NCBI GenBank assembly: GCA_902702965.1
Contig: CACRXP010000152.1
Span: 360,649-424,648 of the forward strand
DNA length: 64,000 nt
Origin: Spirometra erinaceieuropaei
Lineage: Eukaryota > Platyhelminthes > Cestoda > Diphyllobothriidea > Diphyllobothriidae
Direction of reading: 5' to 3'
The notes under the pieces are model-generated. The model was not told the DNA's origin, made no database searches, and saw nothing but the letters and a program-made list of their open reading frames with translations. The translations under genes and the position numbers were made by a program. Of this stretch, positions 31,920 through 41,869 are shown one piece after another; position 1 is the first letter of the stretch, and the number at the start of each line of letters is the position of its first letter.

Positions 31920-32360
31920 TGACTACCCACACAGGCTTGGCGCATCAGGAGTAACACGCCGAAGGAGTCGATGTGGTTTCTGGTTTGGATATCGTTGCAA
32001 CGACACGGCTCCCATTGTGGGACAATCGGGTTGTTCAGTCGGAGCTGAGAGGCCGCTCTGTCCCTCTGGTTGGGGTACCGTAGACCGCGAAGAAGTCCTG
32101 TGTTCCATTACGACCGGCATACTCCTGCATTTCCTCGGTCTTACGAGCCATCCAAACATCATGCATCTCCGTCGCAGCACGAGGCGGTGGTGGCGGAAGA
32201 CAGCCGGTTTGTTGGCATCGGTTCGATAATTCATGTAGGCCTCGTACACCCGATGCTTTTCAGCGAGCGGTTGGCTGATGTCGGCGTCATTGTCGTCGAA
32301 CCAGTCCTGGCGCTGACGACGTGCGCGTCCAATGCAGTCGATTGAATGGCATTCCGCATT
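31920..32360 (-). mobile_element. RTE-like LINE fragment: linker before RT
   Basis: Minus-strand frame with IGRARRQRQDWFDDNDADIS and EKHRVYEAYMNYRTDANK, the conserved region between endonuclease and reverse transcriptase in flatworm RTE elements. A related frame is at 55960-56300. Truncated on both sides. Confidence 0.7.
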
Positions 32361-32379
32361 TGTCATCATCGAGCCTCCA

Positions 32380-32800
32380 AGGCAGCGTTGTCTTCCGGGA
32401 ACGCGAGCTGCTTAAGTCATGGTTCACAGGCCCCCAATCTATTAACGACCTTCCCCTTCTATACTCGGTGATGAGACTTCGCCTAGGAGGTGCAGCAGTT
32501 AACGACACGAATATCGGGTTTCAAACAGTCATCGCACCACGTGCAACGATCTCTGATGAACGGAGGGGGGCGGGAGCCGTGAATATACATAGGTACGCGG
32601 CAGCATGGCGACTGCATCCTATAAATACTGCAGCCCCTTGTGCATAGACCACGCGTATCTACTATTGTCTCTGATGATGGGGTTGAGCAGGAATCCGGAA
32701 CGTCAGGCGAATAAAGCTCTTGTCCCTGCGATCGTGTCTTCTTCACAACTGTTTCCTGGGACTCGTATCTTCGCCTCTATTGGCAACCTAGTTACCATTC
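32380..32800 (+). mobile_element. Penelope-like element 3' end fragment
   Basis: Corresponds, inverted, to 53225-53740 of the larger Penelope copy: the end of the endonuclease (RERELLKSWFTGPQSINDLP), the untranslated stretch with TATAAATACTGCAGCCC, and the terminal CTGATGATGGGG...GGAACGTCAGGC motif. 5'-truncated, as usual for target-primed insertions. Confidence 0.7.
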
Positions 32801-32929
32801 CCAACCTTAACTGCCAGCCCTTAGTGCCAATCCTAGAAATATTCCTACATTTCAATAATAACCGTAACGGTTACCCACGATCGCAAATGCCAGCCTCCAA
32901 CTACGAAAACCAACGATTAACCCTGGTGA

Positions 32930-34020
32930 AGACTACTAAACCTGACACTAACACTACTCCTAAGAATTAACACCAACCCTAGTCATAATCCTAACCATAT
33001 CCGCCAACCCTAATGCTTGTTAGTATACCTAACCATCACCACTAACCTCAGCTACTTACCGTAACTAATAGCCCATAACATCTAAACATAATTACTAATT
33101 ATAACTACTAAACCACAACTACCTAACTCTCACCCTAACTGCCAAAACCGATCTTCGCTACTAACTCTAACTTCTATCTCTCCCCTAACTACTAGCCATA
33201 ACCCTAAATGACAATCAAGACCTTGACTACTGGCCCCCCGCTATTAGCCCCAACAACTTGTCCTAGTCTATGCTACTGCCTACAACTGCTAACTCTAGCC
33301 GTAGCCACTAAACCTAATTTCTAACCCTAACCGTAATTACCTACCGTTACTTTGTGGCGGTCAAGGATGTGAGATCAACTTAAACCACGCACAATAAGTT
33401 CGTTTCGTCTAATGTCAGAAGTCAGGGAGCTGTGAGGACTAGTTTATTCTGTACACAGGGCAGGTTGCCGTGAGTTGGCTGTTCGCTTGCAACAGAGATG
33501 AGCGTCCGTTCACGGAGAGCGTCAGTCACGGTGTGTTGTTTACGCGGGAGTAAACGTCTGGGTCAGATGGAGGGGGTGACTGTCTGAGTGTTGGTCGTGT
33601 GATTGGACAAATTAGGGGAGGAATGGAGGGCGCATGCTCACAAGGCCTCACGGGTATCAAGCCAGAGCGTCCGACGCGTGTGAGGTGATACTAATTGTGA
33701 GGGCAGCCGGGAGTCACTGCAGCCGGACAGGAGGGACCCCAGTTCTAGCCGGCGTGGGTGGTCGTGTGTCAGCGGCCTGTCAGTGCTTGTCGAGGCAATC
33801 GGTCGACGAAACGGAGCCGGAGAAAAGGGGGGCTGGAGTGGCTGCTACAACTTCTAGACCTAAATCTAGCATTCATCACTAAACCTAAGCATAGCTGTCA
33901 ACCCTGGCCGTAAATACTAACCTCCAACTACTAAATTCAGCAACTAACCCTGGTCCTAATTCCTAATACTGACCCTAAACTTAACCCCATCTCTAACTCT
34001 ACACTCTCAAATCAAACCTA
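32930..34020. repeat. Degenerate CCTAA-rich satellite-like DNA
   Basis: 32930-33345 and 33850-34020 are dominated by variants of CTAACCCTAA / ACTAACC, resembling decayed telomere-type (TTAGGG) repeats on the C-rich strand. The block is interrupted by an unrelated GT-rich stretch at 33350-33845. Similar sequence reappears at 59690-59830, at the left edge of the second duplication unit. Confidence 0.6.
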
Positions 34021-34286
34021 ATCATACCGTAAAGTACCCACGGGGTCAAGTATTGATTAGGCATCTTCTTTTGTTTGTACTCGCGAGAACGGAGGCAGCA
34101 TTTATAAAGATTTTGAGTTCGTGTGACCACCGGACTTCATATGCTCGTCGCCCTCTCTCTCCCTCGGTGGCTGCCGTGATTCAACAAGAATGTTTTGCGA
34201 AGCAATTTCCAGTGAAATAGTAAAATCTCCTGTCTCATGGCAATATCCCGAGAAAGCAGTTCATCTCGTGCCCAGTGGCGAAGTTA

Positions 34287-35274
34287 CAGTAGGTGGGCTA
34301 ACTCATGAAATGTCAATCGAAATTCAAAAATGCGCTTTCGTTTCGAAAAGATGAATTCAGTGGGGTTGTAAAAGTAATCATCTTGCAGCATAAGGCTATA
34401 ATAATTCAGTTACCTCAAGATGCCGGCTTTCGAATGAACTTGCCGGTTGCATAAATAAACTATACTCTGTGAAAAATGACTACTTAAATGGCATGCATTT
34501 TCACAGTGGTTTTCGGTGTCCTTAAATATTCAACTATATTTCATGGAAAACATGCATAACAACACTACTTCTTTGATCATTCGGTAGAAAATGACGTCTT
34601 CTTCCAATTTTATACTCGAAGGAAGGGTATAATTTGGTTTTCAAACACTTCTCCAATTCCCAAATAATATCGAACCCCCTCTACCATTACACCTGGATTC
34701 AGGGTTTAAAAACTGCAAGCCGTATATTTTCTGCACACGGAGAACCATACATTGCTCTGCGGTAGAAAAGGGGGACAATATAGGGTTCGTTAAATTAAAC
34801 AGTGGATTCAATCCATATTGTTAACTCTACAAGCCAAATAATTAAATGCAGAGCCATGACGTTTTATGAACGGCCAGTTCACGGTATTAAGGAGTCTCAA
34901 AATAGGAACTTTATTGAAACCGAATTATACCGTTCGTTCGAGTATAAAAATTGGAAAGGAACATCGTTTTCTACTGAATGAGCAAAAGATTGAATTTTTT
35001 ATGCATGTTTTCCATGAAGAGTAATTTAATTTTTAAGGGCATCGAAAATCAAAGAGAAAAATTCATGCTATTCTAGTAGTCATTTTGCACAGAGCGTAGT
35101 TTATTTATGCAGTCGAAAATAAGCAGATCCGAAGGCGGCATCCTGAGGTAACTGAATTATTATGGACTTGTGCTGCAATATGATTTTTCTCATAACCCTA
35201 CCTAATTAATTCTTTCGAAACGGAAACGCATTTCGGAATTTCGATTGACATTTCATGAGTTAGCCCACCTACTG
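34287..35274. mobile_element. Mariner-type foldback element (988 bp)
   Basis: Two arms of roughly 490 bp are inverted about position 34780. Termini are CAGTAGGTGGGCTAACTC and its complement, flanked by TA on both sides (34285-34286, 35275-35276). CAGT ends with TA duplication are the hallmark of Tc1/mariner-type transposition. No transposase ORF, so non-autonomous. It ends about 350 bp upstream of FUT8-like copy 1. Confidence 0.85.
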
Positions 35275-35627
35275 TAGCATTAGTGTCGGGACGTAAAGAT
35301 CTCTGAATGCCTACGTGTCCGCATGTCTGTAGGACGCTCTGAAGGTGCACAAACATTAGCATGCCAAATAAATCCCCCGGAAAACCCCTGCAAGTATGGA
35401 CACGCCGTGCCTCAGTCACGTGCAGCGGTTGGCTACTGAGCACATGCTGCTGCTGCAGCAAAACGAAACGCAACACAGAGGCCGCGTCGTGTAATTGGCT
35501 TGGTGGAATTAACAAGGCTCAGAGACGTATGAAAATCGGTGACCGAACGCCCTGAAGTCAGCTGTCCTTCAATGCGCTGAGGTCAACAGGAGTGGAGGCT
35601 GGTCTGTTCTTGTCTCCTCAAAATCAC

Positions 35628-37121
35628 ATGAGGCCAGCAAAGGTAGTACGTGCTATTCTCTGCATCACTTTGCTGTTCATTTGCTTACTCTGGCGTCTTA
35701 GTTTTACCTGGCGGGTAGAATGGCATCCGAGTCAGCCCGAGGAAGTGGCATTCGAGCATCCCACGCCCACTGAACGTGAACCACAAAAGACCGATGGCCT
35801 AATCAGACAGGCAAGATCAACTCTCAACGAACTATGGAGACTGAATAATGCCTACTTCCCTACTACACGTAATAGTGAAGCCTCTCTGCCAGCCGTACGT
35901 CTGAACAGTCTCCTGTCTCAAGCTACACTTCAGCTCAAAGCGAGACTGGATCTGCTCGACAAACTCAGTGGTCGACGTGAGAGTAGACGTCGGGACGTGG
36001 ATTCACTAAGCTCAGAACTGCGACACCAAATTTCGAGGATACAGAATCCTCCTGACTGCAGTCAGTCCCGCTTCGCTTTGGCAGAACTGCGTTACAGCTG
36101 CGGGTTTGGATGTTCTGCTCATCACATGGTTCTGAAGTTTTCATTTGCCTTCGCAACCAATCGCATTCTGCTGCTGCAACGCAACGACTGGAAGGACTTC
36201 TTCCTGCCGTTCTCTAACTGCTCGCTGAAGCACACCGAAGGACTGCCAGACATTCCTCACCTAGAAAACGGACTTTCAAGTGAGATGAAGCCTTATTATC
36301 CACCGGCTATTCCAGGGGAATTGGCAGAGAAACTACGTGGTGCACTTGGAGATCCCTTTCCGTGGTACCGTGGACACCTGTTGGATTACATTCTTCGTCC
36401 GAGAGATCTGGTCATGCGCCGTGAACTAGAAATTGAAGTGCAAAATATGAGGAGAGGTGGGAATGGACCAATCGCCAGCATACACGTTCGCCGAACGGAT
36501 AAAGTCTCCAGTGAAGCAGAGTTTCATGCACTGGAGGAATACATGTTGCATGTGGAGCACTTTTTCGATTTGAAGGAAGTGGAATATGGATTGATGTCTG
36601 GCAATGCAAACCCACCCTCCTGGTCGCGGCGGCGACGCGTATTCTTGGCTTCTGATGATTCATCAGTCTTCCAGGAGGCCAGATCGCGATACCCCAAATA
36701 CGAGTTTATTGGTCGACAGAGAGAAGGAAGTGCATTTGAAAATCGTTGGTCCACCGCAGGTGTGCTGGCCATCCTCGTGGATCTGCAGCTTTTGGTATCG
36801 GCCGACTTCCTGGTCTGCACGGGCAGTTCCAACGTTTGCAGACTTGCCTACGAACTTCTCTCAGCAAAGTCCCCGATTCATGGTGATGCCGCATTCCAGA
36901 TGCAGTCGGTGGATCAAATGTACCAGTGTACCCATACACAGAGACGCTGGTGGCGAGCCATTGCAGATTTCAAGCAGGAGAATGTCAAGCTGGGGGATTA
37001 TGTTTCTATCCACTCAACACAGTGGGATGGCTTTGCGAAGACAGCTTTGACGTTACGCACAGCCCATGACACCGCAGTTCCGGCGTACCTATTTCAAGAA
37101 GTTGTTCAAACTATCCCTTAA
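35628..37121 (+). CDS. FUT8: Alpha-1,6-fucosyltransferase (FUT8-like), copy 1
   Basis: Predicted Golgi type II membrane enzyme that transfers fucose from GDP-fucose to the core GlcNAc of N-glycans (GT23). Single exon, 497 aa from ATG 35628; the frame is open upstream to 35592, but only from non-ATG codons. Signal anchor about residues 8-28 (AILCITLLFICLLWRLSFTW); helical stem about 55-140. Catalytic region has CGFGCSAHH (158-166), the GDP-fucose motif HVRRTDK (286-292) with Glu296 and EEYM (303-306), ASDD (341-344), and the disulfide pair CTGSSNVC (397-404). The C-terminal SH3-like domain is about 440-497 (KLGDYVSIHSTQWDGFAKTA). Somewhat shorter than human FUT8 (575 aa). It is intronless, unlike most animal FUT8 genes, and very similar to the copy at 61049. 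Catalytic residues look intact. Confidence 0.93.
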   Translation: MRPAKVVRAILCITLLFICLLWRLSFTWRVEWHPSQPEEVAFEHPTPTEREPQKTDGLIRQARSTLNELWRLNNAYFPTTRNSEASLPAVRLNSLLSQATLQLKARLDLLDKLSGRRESRRRDVDSLSSELRHQISRIQNPPDCSQSRFALAELRYSCGFGCSAHHMVLKFSFAFATNRILLLQRNDWKDFFLPFSNCSLKHTEGLPDIPHLENGLSSEMKPYYPPAIPGELAEKLRGALGDPFPWYRGHLLDYILRPRDLVMRRELEIEVQNMRRGGNGPIASIHVRRTDKVSSEAEFHALEEYMLHVEHFFDLKEVEYGLMSGNANPPSWSRRRRVFLASDDSSVFQEARSRYPKYEFIGRQREGSAFENRWSTAGVLAILVDLQLLVSADFLVCTGSSNVCRLAYELLSAKSPIHGDAAFQMQSVDQMYQCTHTQRRWWRAIADFKQENVKLGDYVSIHSTQWDGFAKTALTLRTAHDTAVPAYLFQEVVQTIP

Positions 37122-37624
37122 AGAGTCATTGATTTGCCAATCTGTGAGGGAAGCAAAATTTCGAAGTTTGGCTTTGACTTCAGTATTATTTTTTTGGTTT
37201 GCGTGTTGCAAAGTCTCATGTAGAGACTGCAAACTCGATTTGAACAGCGCCCGGTGTAGCTTCCGGGCCTCGAGAGTGAATCGTAAACTTGAAGGTTTGC
37301 CGTCGTATTGCGTAGTCCAGTGGCAGCCTGCTCCCGCAATCGCCAGCGCGTCTGCTTACTCACGCTGACGTTTTGGCCGGCTGGATTACGCCCACCTAAA
37401 GAGCCATCGCCTCCACCCCCCATCCCTCCCCCTTCGTGTATCGTGCTAGATGGTGTTCTTTATTTGTTTGCTTTTCCAATCAGGCCTGACTGCAATCAGC
37501 TGAAATGGGTTTACTTGTACCTCGCTCCTCGCTGCCGAGCACTGGTGTGCCTGCAATCCGTAGGGGAGCGCGAGGTTAGAGGTTTGGTTGGGGCTTGTCT
37601 ACTACAGGTACTTCCTAGATATTT

Positions 37625-37765
37625 TATCAGATTTTGACTGATTCATATTGGCCCAACTGTGGAAAATCCGGCGCCTCGGTGGGGTTCGAACCCACGCAGT
37701 AAGGGAAAGGCTTTAGGACAGCAAACGCTCTAACCATCTGAGCTACAATTACCCCACGACGGCGT
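37625..37765 (-). mobile_element. tRNA-derived SINE, family B (copy b1)
   Basis: Minus strand: GGGGTAATTGTAGCTCAGAT, box A TAGCTCAGATGGTTAGAGC, box B GGTTCGAACCC, then a tail (CACAGTTGGGCCAATATGAA). The anticodon stem pairs for only about 3 bp, so this is a SINE head, not a functional tRNA. Inserted at the 3' end of the CR1 fragment to its right. Other copies at 49354 and 49780. Confidence 0.8.
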
Positions 37766-38900
37766 ATCGCGCTCATAACGGACATTGCCCACGCAGCGAC
37801 TTTAGAACACTGCGTGGTGGCGATTAGATCGTCTTTAATGAACACACCGAGATATTTTTGCACATCTACGGTTTTAAGTGGTTGATCGTCCAGGAGATAC
37901 TTTCGTGGGGGTGCATTTGTTCTTCGCCTTGCTGATACTACGTGCATTACCGCAATTTTTTTGACGTTGAATTTCATGCACCATTTCTCGCTACATGCGC
38001 GCAAGTTCTCTACGTCCTCTTGTAGTATCTTGACGTTATCTTCATCTTTTATCGCTCTCCATAGTTTAAGATCGTCTGTAAAGAGCGCTATTTCCGAGCT
38101 TACTTCCCTACTAGGTCATTTACATAGGAGCGGCCCAAGAACTGACCCCTGTGGGACTCCACTCGTAACAGGTGCCCATTGTGAGCAGTAGCTGCCCACA
38201 GTGACTTTTTGTCGCCGTCCGTTTAGGAAATCTTGAATCCAGTTCAGAAGATTCCCTCTTATCCCTACTTTCGACAACTTTTGAATGAGGCGCTTATGTG
38301 AGACGCAATCGAACGCCTTGCTGAAGTCGAAGTAAATGACATCAACTGGATGTCCTTTATCCATGGCCTTTGACCAGTGTTCGAGTGACGAAAGCAGATT
38401 TGTGAGGCACGACATCTTTTCGCAGAAGCCATGTTGAACCGAGGCAATGTGACAGCGGAAAGTATCGAGTGATGTAATAGATTTTTTAACTAATTTTTCC
38501 ATCAGTTTGCGGCAAGTGCATGCCAAACTAACCGGCCCGTAGTTCGTGGGACATAGTCGTGATCCTCCCTTGTGGATAGGTACGACGTTTGCCCACTTCC
38601 ATGTGTCAGGTAGTTTGTCAGCTTCCAGCGATTTTTGGAAGATTATGGAAAGTGGCTCTGCTAATTCTTCGGCTAGCTGACGCAGGAGTACACCTGGGAT
38701 TTCATCTGGTCCAGGTGACTTGGCCGGATCCAGCTTATTTAGCTCTGCTAATACTAACTGCGGAGTAAAAAATACTCTGCTCACCACGGTTGATGGTCCA
38801 CCGAACCCACTTGTGCCTCTGTCCTTGTCAGTGCTGGGCGAGACAGGGGAGCGGGATAGGAGGTGTCCTAGCGTCTTTCTGCGCCTAGCTGGCCCCATAA
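37766..38900 (-). mobile_element. CR1-like LINE fragment (reverse transcriptase)
   Basis: Minus-strand frame: LDPAKSPGPDEIPGVLLRQL, WKWANVVPIHKGG, YGPVSLACTCRKLMEKLV, QHGFCEKMSCLTNL, VIYFDFSKAFDCVSHKRLI, SGVPQGSVLGPLL, then after a short deletion IALFTDDLKLW (38069-38077 encode TDD) and VQKYLGVFIKDDL. Both ends are truncated, and FADD is changed to FTDD. Present only in duplication unit 1, so it inserted after the duplication (or was lost from unit 2). Confidence 0.85.
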
Positions 38901-39281
38901 CCTAACTACTACTGAACATGATTAAGTAGGATGAGGTGCCAGTTATGAAGACTGCGCTGAGTTCTAATTCGTTTTCCTTCTGTTGGCCTGCTACCTTCAT
39001 CGACGTTGGTGGCATGTGTAGTGCATTTTTTCGCTTCCTTGGGTTTCCCTATGACCTGTTATAATGTGGAGGTGTTCAGGGTGGAAGTTATCCCGTTGAT
39101 GTCATGTGCATTTCGGCTAGTTGCGTCTACCTACTGTTCACCTACGTCGGTCGGTCAGTTAGTCATCTTCGTCGTTCATTTATCTTGATAGCTAGATGCA
39201 AAGAACGACTCATCCAGTCTCTCCGTAATGTTCAGACGTGCATAAGCCGAGTTAAGTCCATCCTGTTGCCCCTCCGACTTA

Positions 39282-40236
39282 CAGTAGGTGGAAAAACTCA
39301 TGAACTTTCAACCGAAATTCCGAAATGCGCTTTCGTTTCGAAAAGATTAATTAAGTTGGGTTATAAAAGTAGTCAGTCTGCAACATAATTCTATAATATT
39401 TCAGTTATCTCAGGATGCCGGCTTTTGAATCAACCTTCTTGCGCCTGCATGCAAAAAGTACACATTGTGAAAAATGACTACTTGAGTAGCATGAATTTTT
39501 CTCATTGAGTTTCGATGCCCCTACAAGTCCAATTATATTTCTTGGAAAACAGGCATAAAGATATTCATTCTTCTGTTCATTCGGTAGATTATTACTTCTC
39601 CTTCTAATTTTATTCTCGATTGAAAGCTATACTCAGCTTTTAAAAAAGTTTCTAATTGTGGGACTTTTAAATACCGTGGAATGGCCGTTCATAAATCGTC
39701 ATGTCTCTGCATTTGCCAATGAGGCTTGTTAACTTAACAATATGGATCAAATCCACTGCTTAATTTTACGAACCCTATATAGTCCCCCTTTATTACCGTA
39801 GAGAAACGCATACGCGGAAAATACATAGCTTGTAGTTTGGAGCGGGTTCAAAATTCTTCGGGAAGTGGAAAAGTTTTGAAAACCGAATTATACCATTCGT
39901 TCGAGTATAGGATTGAAAGAAGACGTAAGTGTCTACCAAATGATCGCAAGAATGAATATTTTTTGCATGTTTTCCATAAAATACAACTGGGCATTTAGGG
40001 GCATTGAAAATCAATGAGAAAAAATCATGCTAAATATGTAGTGATTTTCAGAGAGTGCGGTTTTTGCATGTAGCCGGAAGGAAGTTCATTCGAAAGCCGG
40101 CATTCTGAGATAACTGAAATATTATAGAATTGTTTTGCAGACTGACAAGTTTTACAACCTTACTTAATCAATATTTTCGAAACGAAAACACATTTCCGAA
40201 TTTCGGTTGACATTTAATGAGTTAGCCCACCTACCG
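39282..40236. mobile_element. Mariner-type foldback element (955 bp), polymorphic between paralogs
   Basis: Starts CAGTAGGTGG and ends CCACCTACCG, with long inverted arms related to 34287-35274. It is flanked by TA (39280-39281 and 40237-40238). The homologous place in unit 2, around 63888-63895, reads ACTTATATGCC with no element and one TA, so the exact insertion and the TA duplication can be read off. Confidence 0.9.
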
Positions 40237-40389
40237 TATATGCCAATCGTGTTCATCTGTGGTCGCAGATTTCACCTCTATTGACATTGTTCGTCAACTT
40301 TTTACTATCCGTAAGATTAAATGTGCGTGGAGTCCTTCATCTACACCGTTTTCATCAGAACCTGTTGGCGGTGGTTTGCTTTGTTTACA

Positions 40390-41868
40390 GTCAGTGACTA
40401 GTCTCATAAAATTTTAACCGAAATTTGAAAATGATTTTTCGAATTGGAAGGATTGCTGAAGTGGATCTGTGAGATAAATTATCTTTTGAAGGAATCCTGT
40501 CATACGTCAGACAGGTCATGGCGTTGGCTTTTGATTTCACTTTCTTTCGGCCACCTACAGAAACCTCTCTAGGTAAAAATGACTACTTATGCAGTATTCA
40601 TGTTCTCCATCGATTTTCGTCGCCCTTCTATATTCAAATATATCTTATGGAAAATCCCCATAAAAGTATTATTTCCTATGCTTATTTGGTAACATACCAT
40701 GTCTTCATCAAGTCCTATATTTGAAGAAAGAAAATTCTTCTCCTTTAAAAATTGCTACTAATCATGAGATTTTTAAACCGCGCGATGCCCATTCGGATAG
40801 CATCGTATATGTCCATTTAACAATGTTCCTAACTCAATAAGACAGTTCGACCGTCGACATCAACGATGTTCGCAGTGTGAAGCAGGAACAGTGACTTTCT
40901 GGTGAATAAGGTTATAATGATAGTGGGCTTGCGCAGCGTCTACCGCGCTCTCTCATCCTCACCCCCACCTGGACCTGGGTGTCAAGACAGAGTCAAGAGG
41001 ACCGGAGGCGGGGGAGGGCGCTACTGTCTGGCACGACTGGGCCCGCACCTAGGCGTGCTACCACACCCCTTGGTCCACAACATACACTTGACCAGGATTT
41101 TTCACCAAAAACAACAACAACATCCAAGTAGGGGTCAGAAGGACGAGAGTGATGACTGGACAGCCATGTCCACCACCTGTATACCCAGCGGGAGAGCAAG
41201 CTCATCTAGCGGCAGGGAGCCAAGTGTCAGGGAACTGCCGGCGCATACCAGGCTGCGAGGGCCATGGTTTGTTGATACTGGCATGGCGCCCGTTTTCGGA
41301 CCTTTTGACTCGGTAAGTATACAACTTAATTCACAATAATGGCAGAATTTTATCAGCCCTATAAAGTATTTCCTTAAGTACATATATGAATGTATTTTTA
41401 TTCTTACACGGAAAGTACACAGCTTGAGGACTAAAAACTCGAAATGAAACTGAAACAGCAGATCGAGTTTAAAATTAATCGGGAATAAAATAAACTTTTT
41501 AAAAACAAATCGCTACCATTTCTTCAAGTATGGAATTTGCAGAAGATATGACTTGCTTCCAAGTGAATACAATAAATACTACTTTTATGAAGGTTTCCTA
41601 TGAGATTTATTTGCGACTTCAAGGGCATTGAAAATCAATAAGGAAAATACAGAATATATAAGCAATGATTTTTCGCCGACTGCGTTTTTGCCGACGTCTG
41701 AGAAGAAGCGCATTTAACAGCCAACAACTTGGCGTGCCTGAAATTTTACGAAATTACGTCGGAAAATAATCAGTATTACAGACCCACGTAAGTTCTCCTT
41801 CCTAATCAAATGCGCATTTCAAAATGTTGGTTAAGCATTTCATGAGTTCGATCATTGACTGTACAGTG
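40390..41868. mobile_element. Diverged foldback element interrupted by repeat R1
   Basis: The left part (TCTCATAAAATTTTAACCG, AAAATGACTACTTATG..., TTATGGAAAATCCCC) and the right part (41620-41868, CATTGAAAATCAATAAGG...GCATTTCATGAGTTCGATCA) are inverted relatives of the foldback arms. The middle, 40915-41340, is an inserted R1 repeat. Boundaries approximate. Confidence 0.5.
40915..41300 (+). repeat. Dispersed repeat R1 (best copy, plus orientation)
   Basis: GC-rich block whose plus-strand translation includes GPHLGVLPHPLVHNIHLTRI and HPSRGQKDESDDW. The same peptide is encoded by the inverted copy at 47690-48060. Function unknown. Could be part of a retroelement ORF or a non-coding repeat that happens to stay open. 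Confidence 0.6.
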
Positions 41869-41869
41869 C

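Larger units (their letters stand above)
33860..40340 (+). repeat. Segmental duplication unit 1 (carries FUT8-like copy 1)
   Basis: Matches 59730-64000 in the same orientation. Shared blocks are the CCTAA-rich edge, the promoter-side flank including a foldback element start, the whole fucosyltransferase ORF, the 3' flank to about 37620, 38930-39280, and 40239-40340. Unit 1 differs by three insertions: the right arm of the upstream foldback, a CR1 LINE plus SINE (about 37625-38900), and a second foldback (39282-40236). Confidence 0.85.

Noticed and set aside
36604..37050. 148-codon ORFs overlapping both fucosyltransferase genes (also 62043-62489)
   Set aside because: Alternate-frame shadows; they stay open in both copies only because the genes are near-identical.
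37676..37760. Possible tRNA gene on the minus strand
   Set aside because: The anticodon stem pairs for only about 3 bp, and the head with its tail recurs at 49354 and 49780, so it is a SINE.
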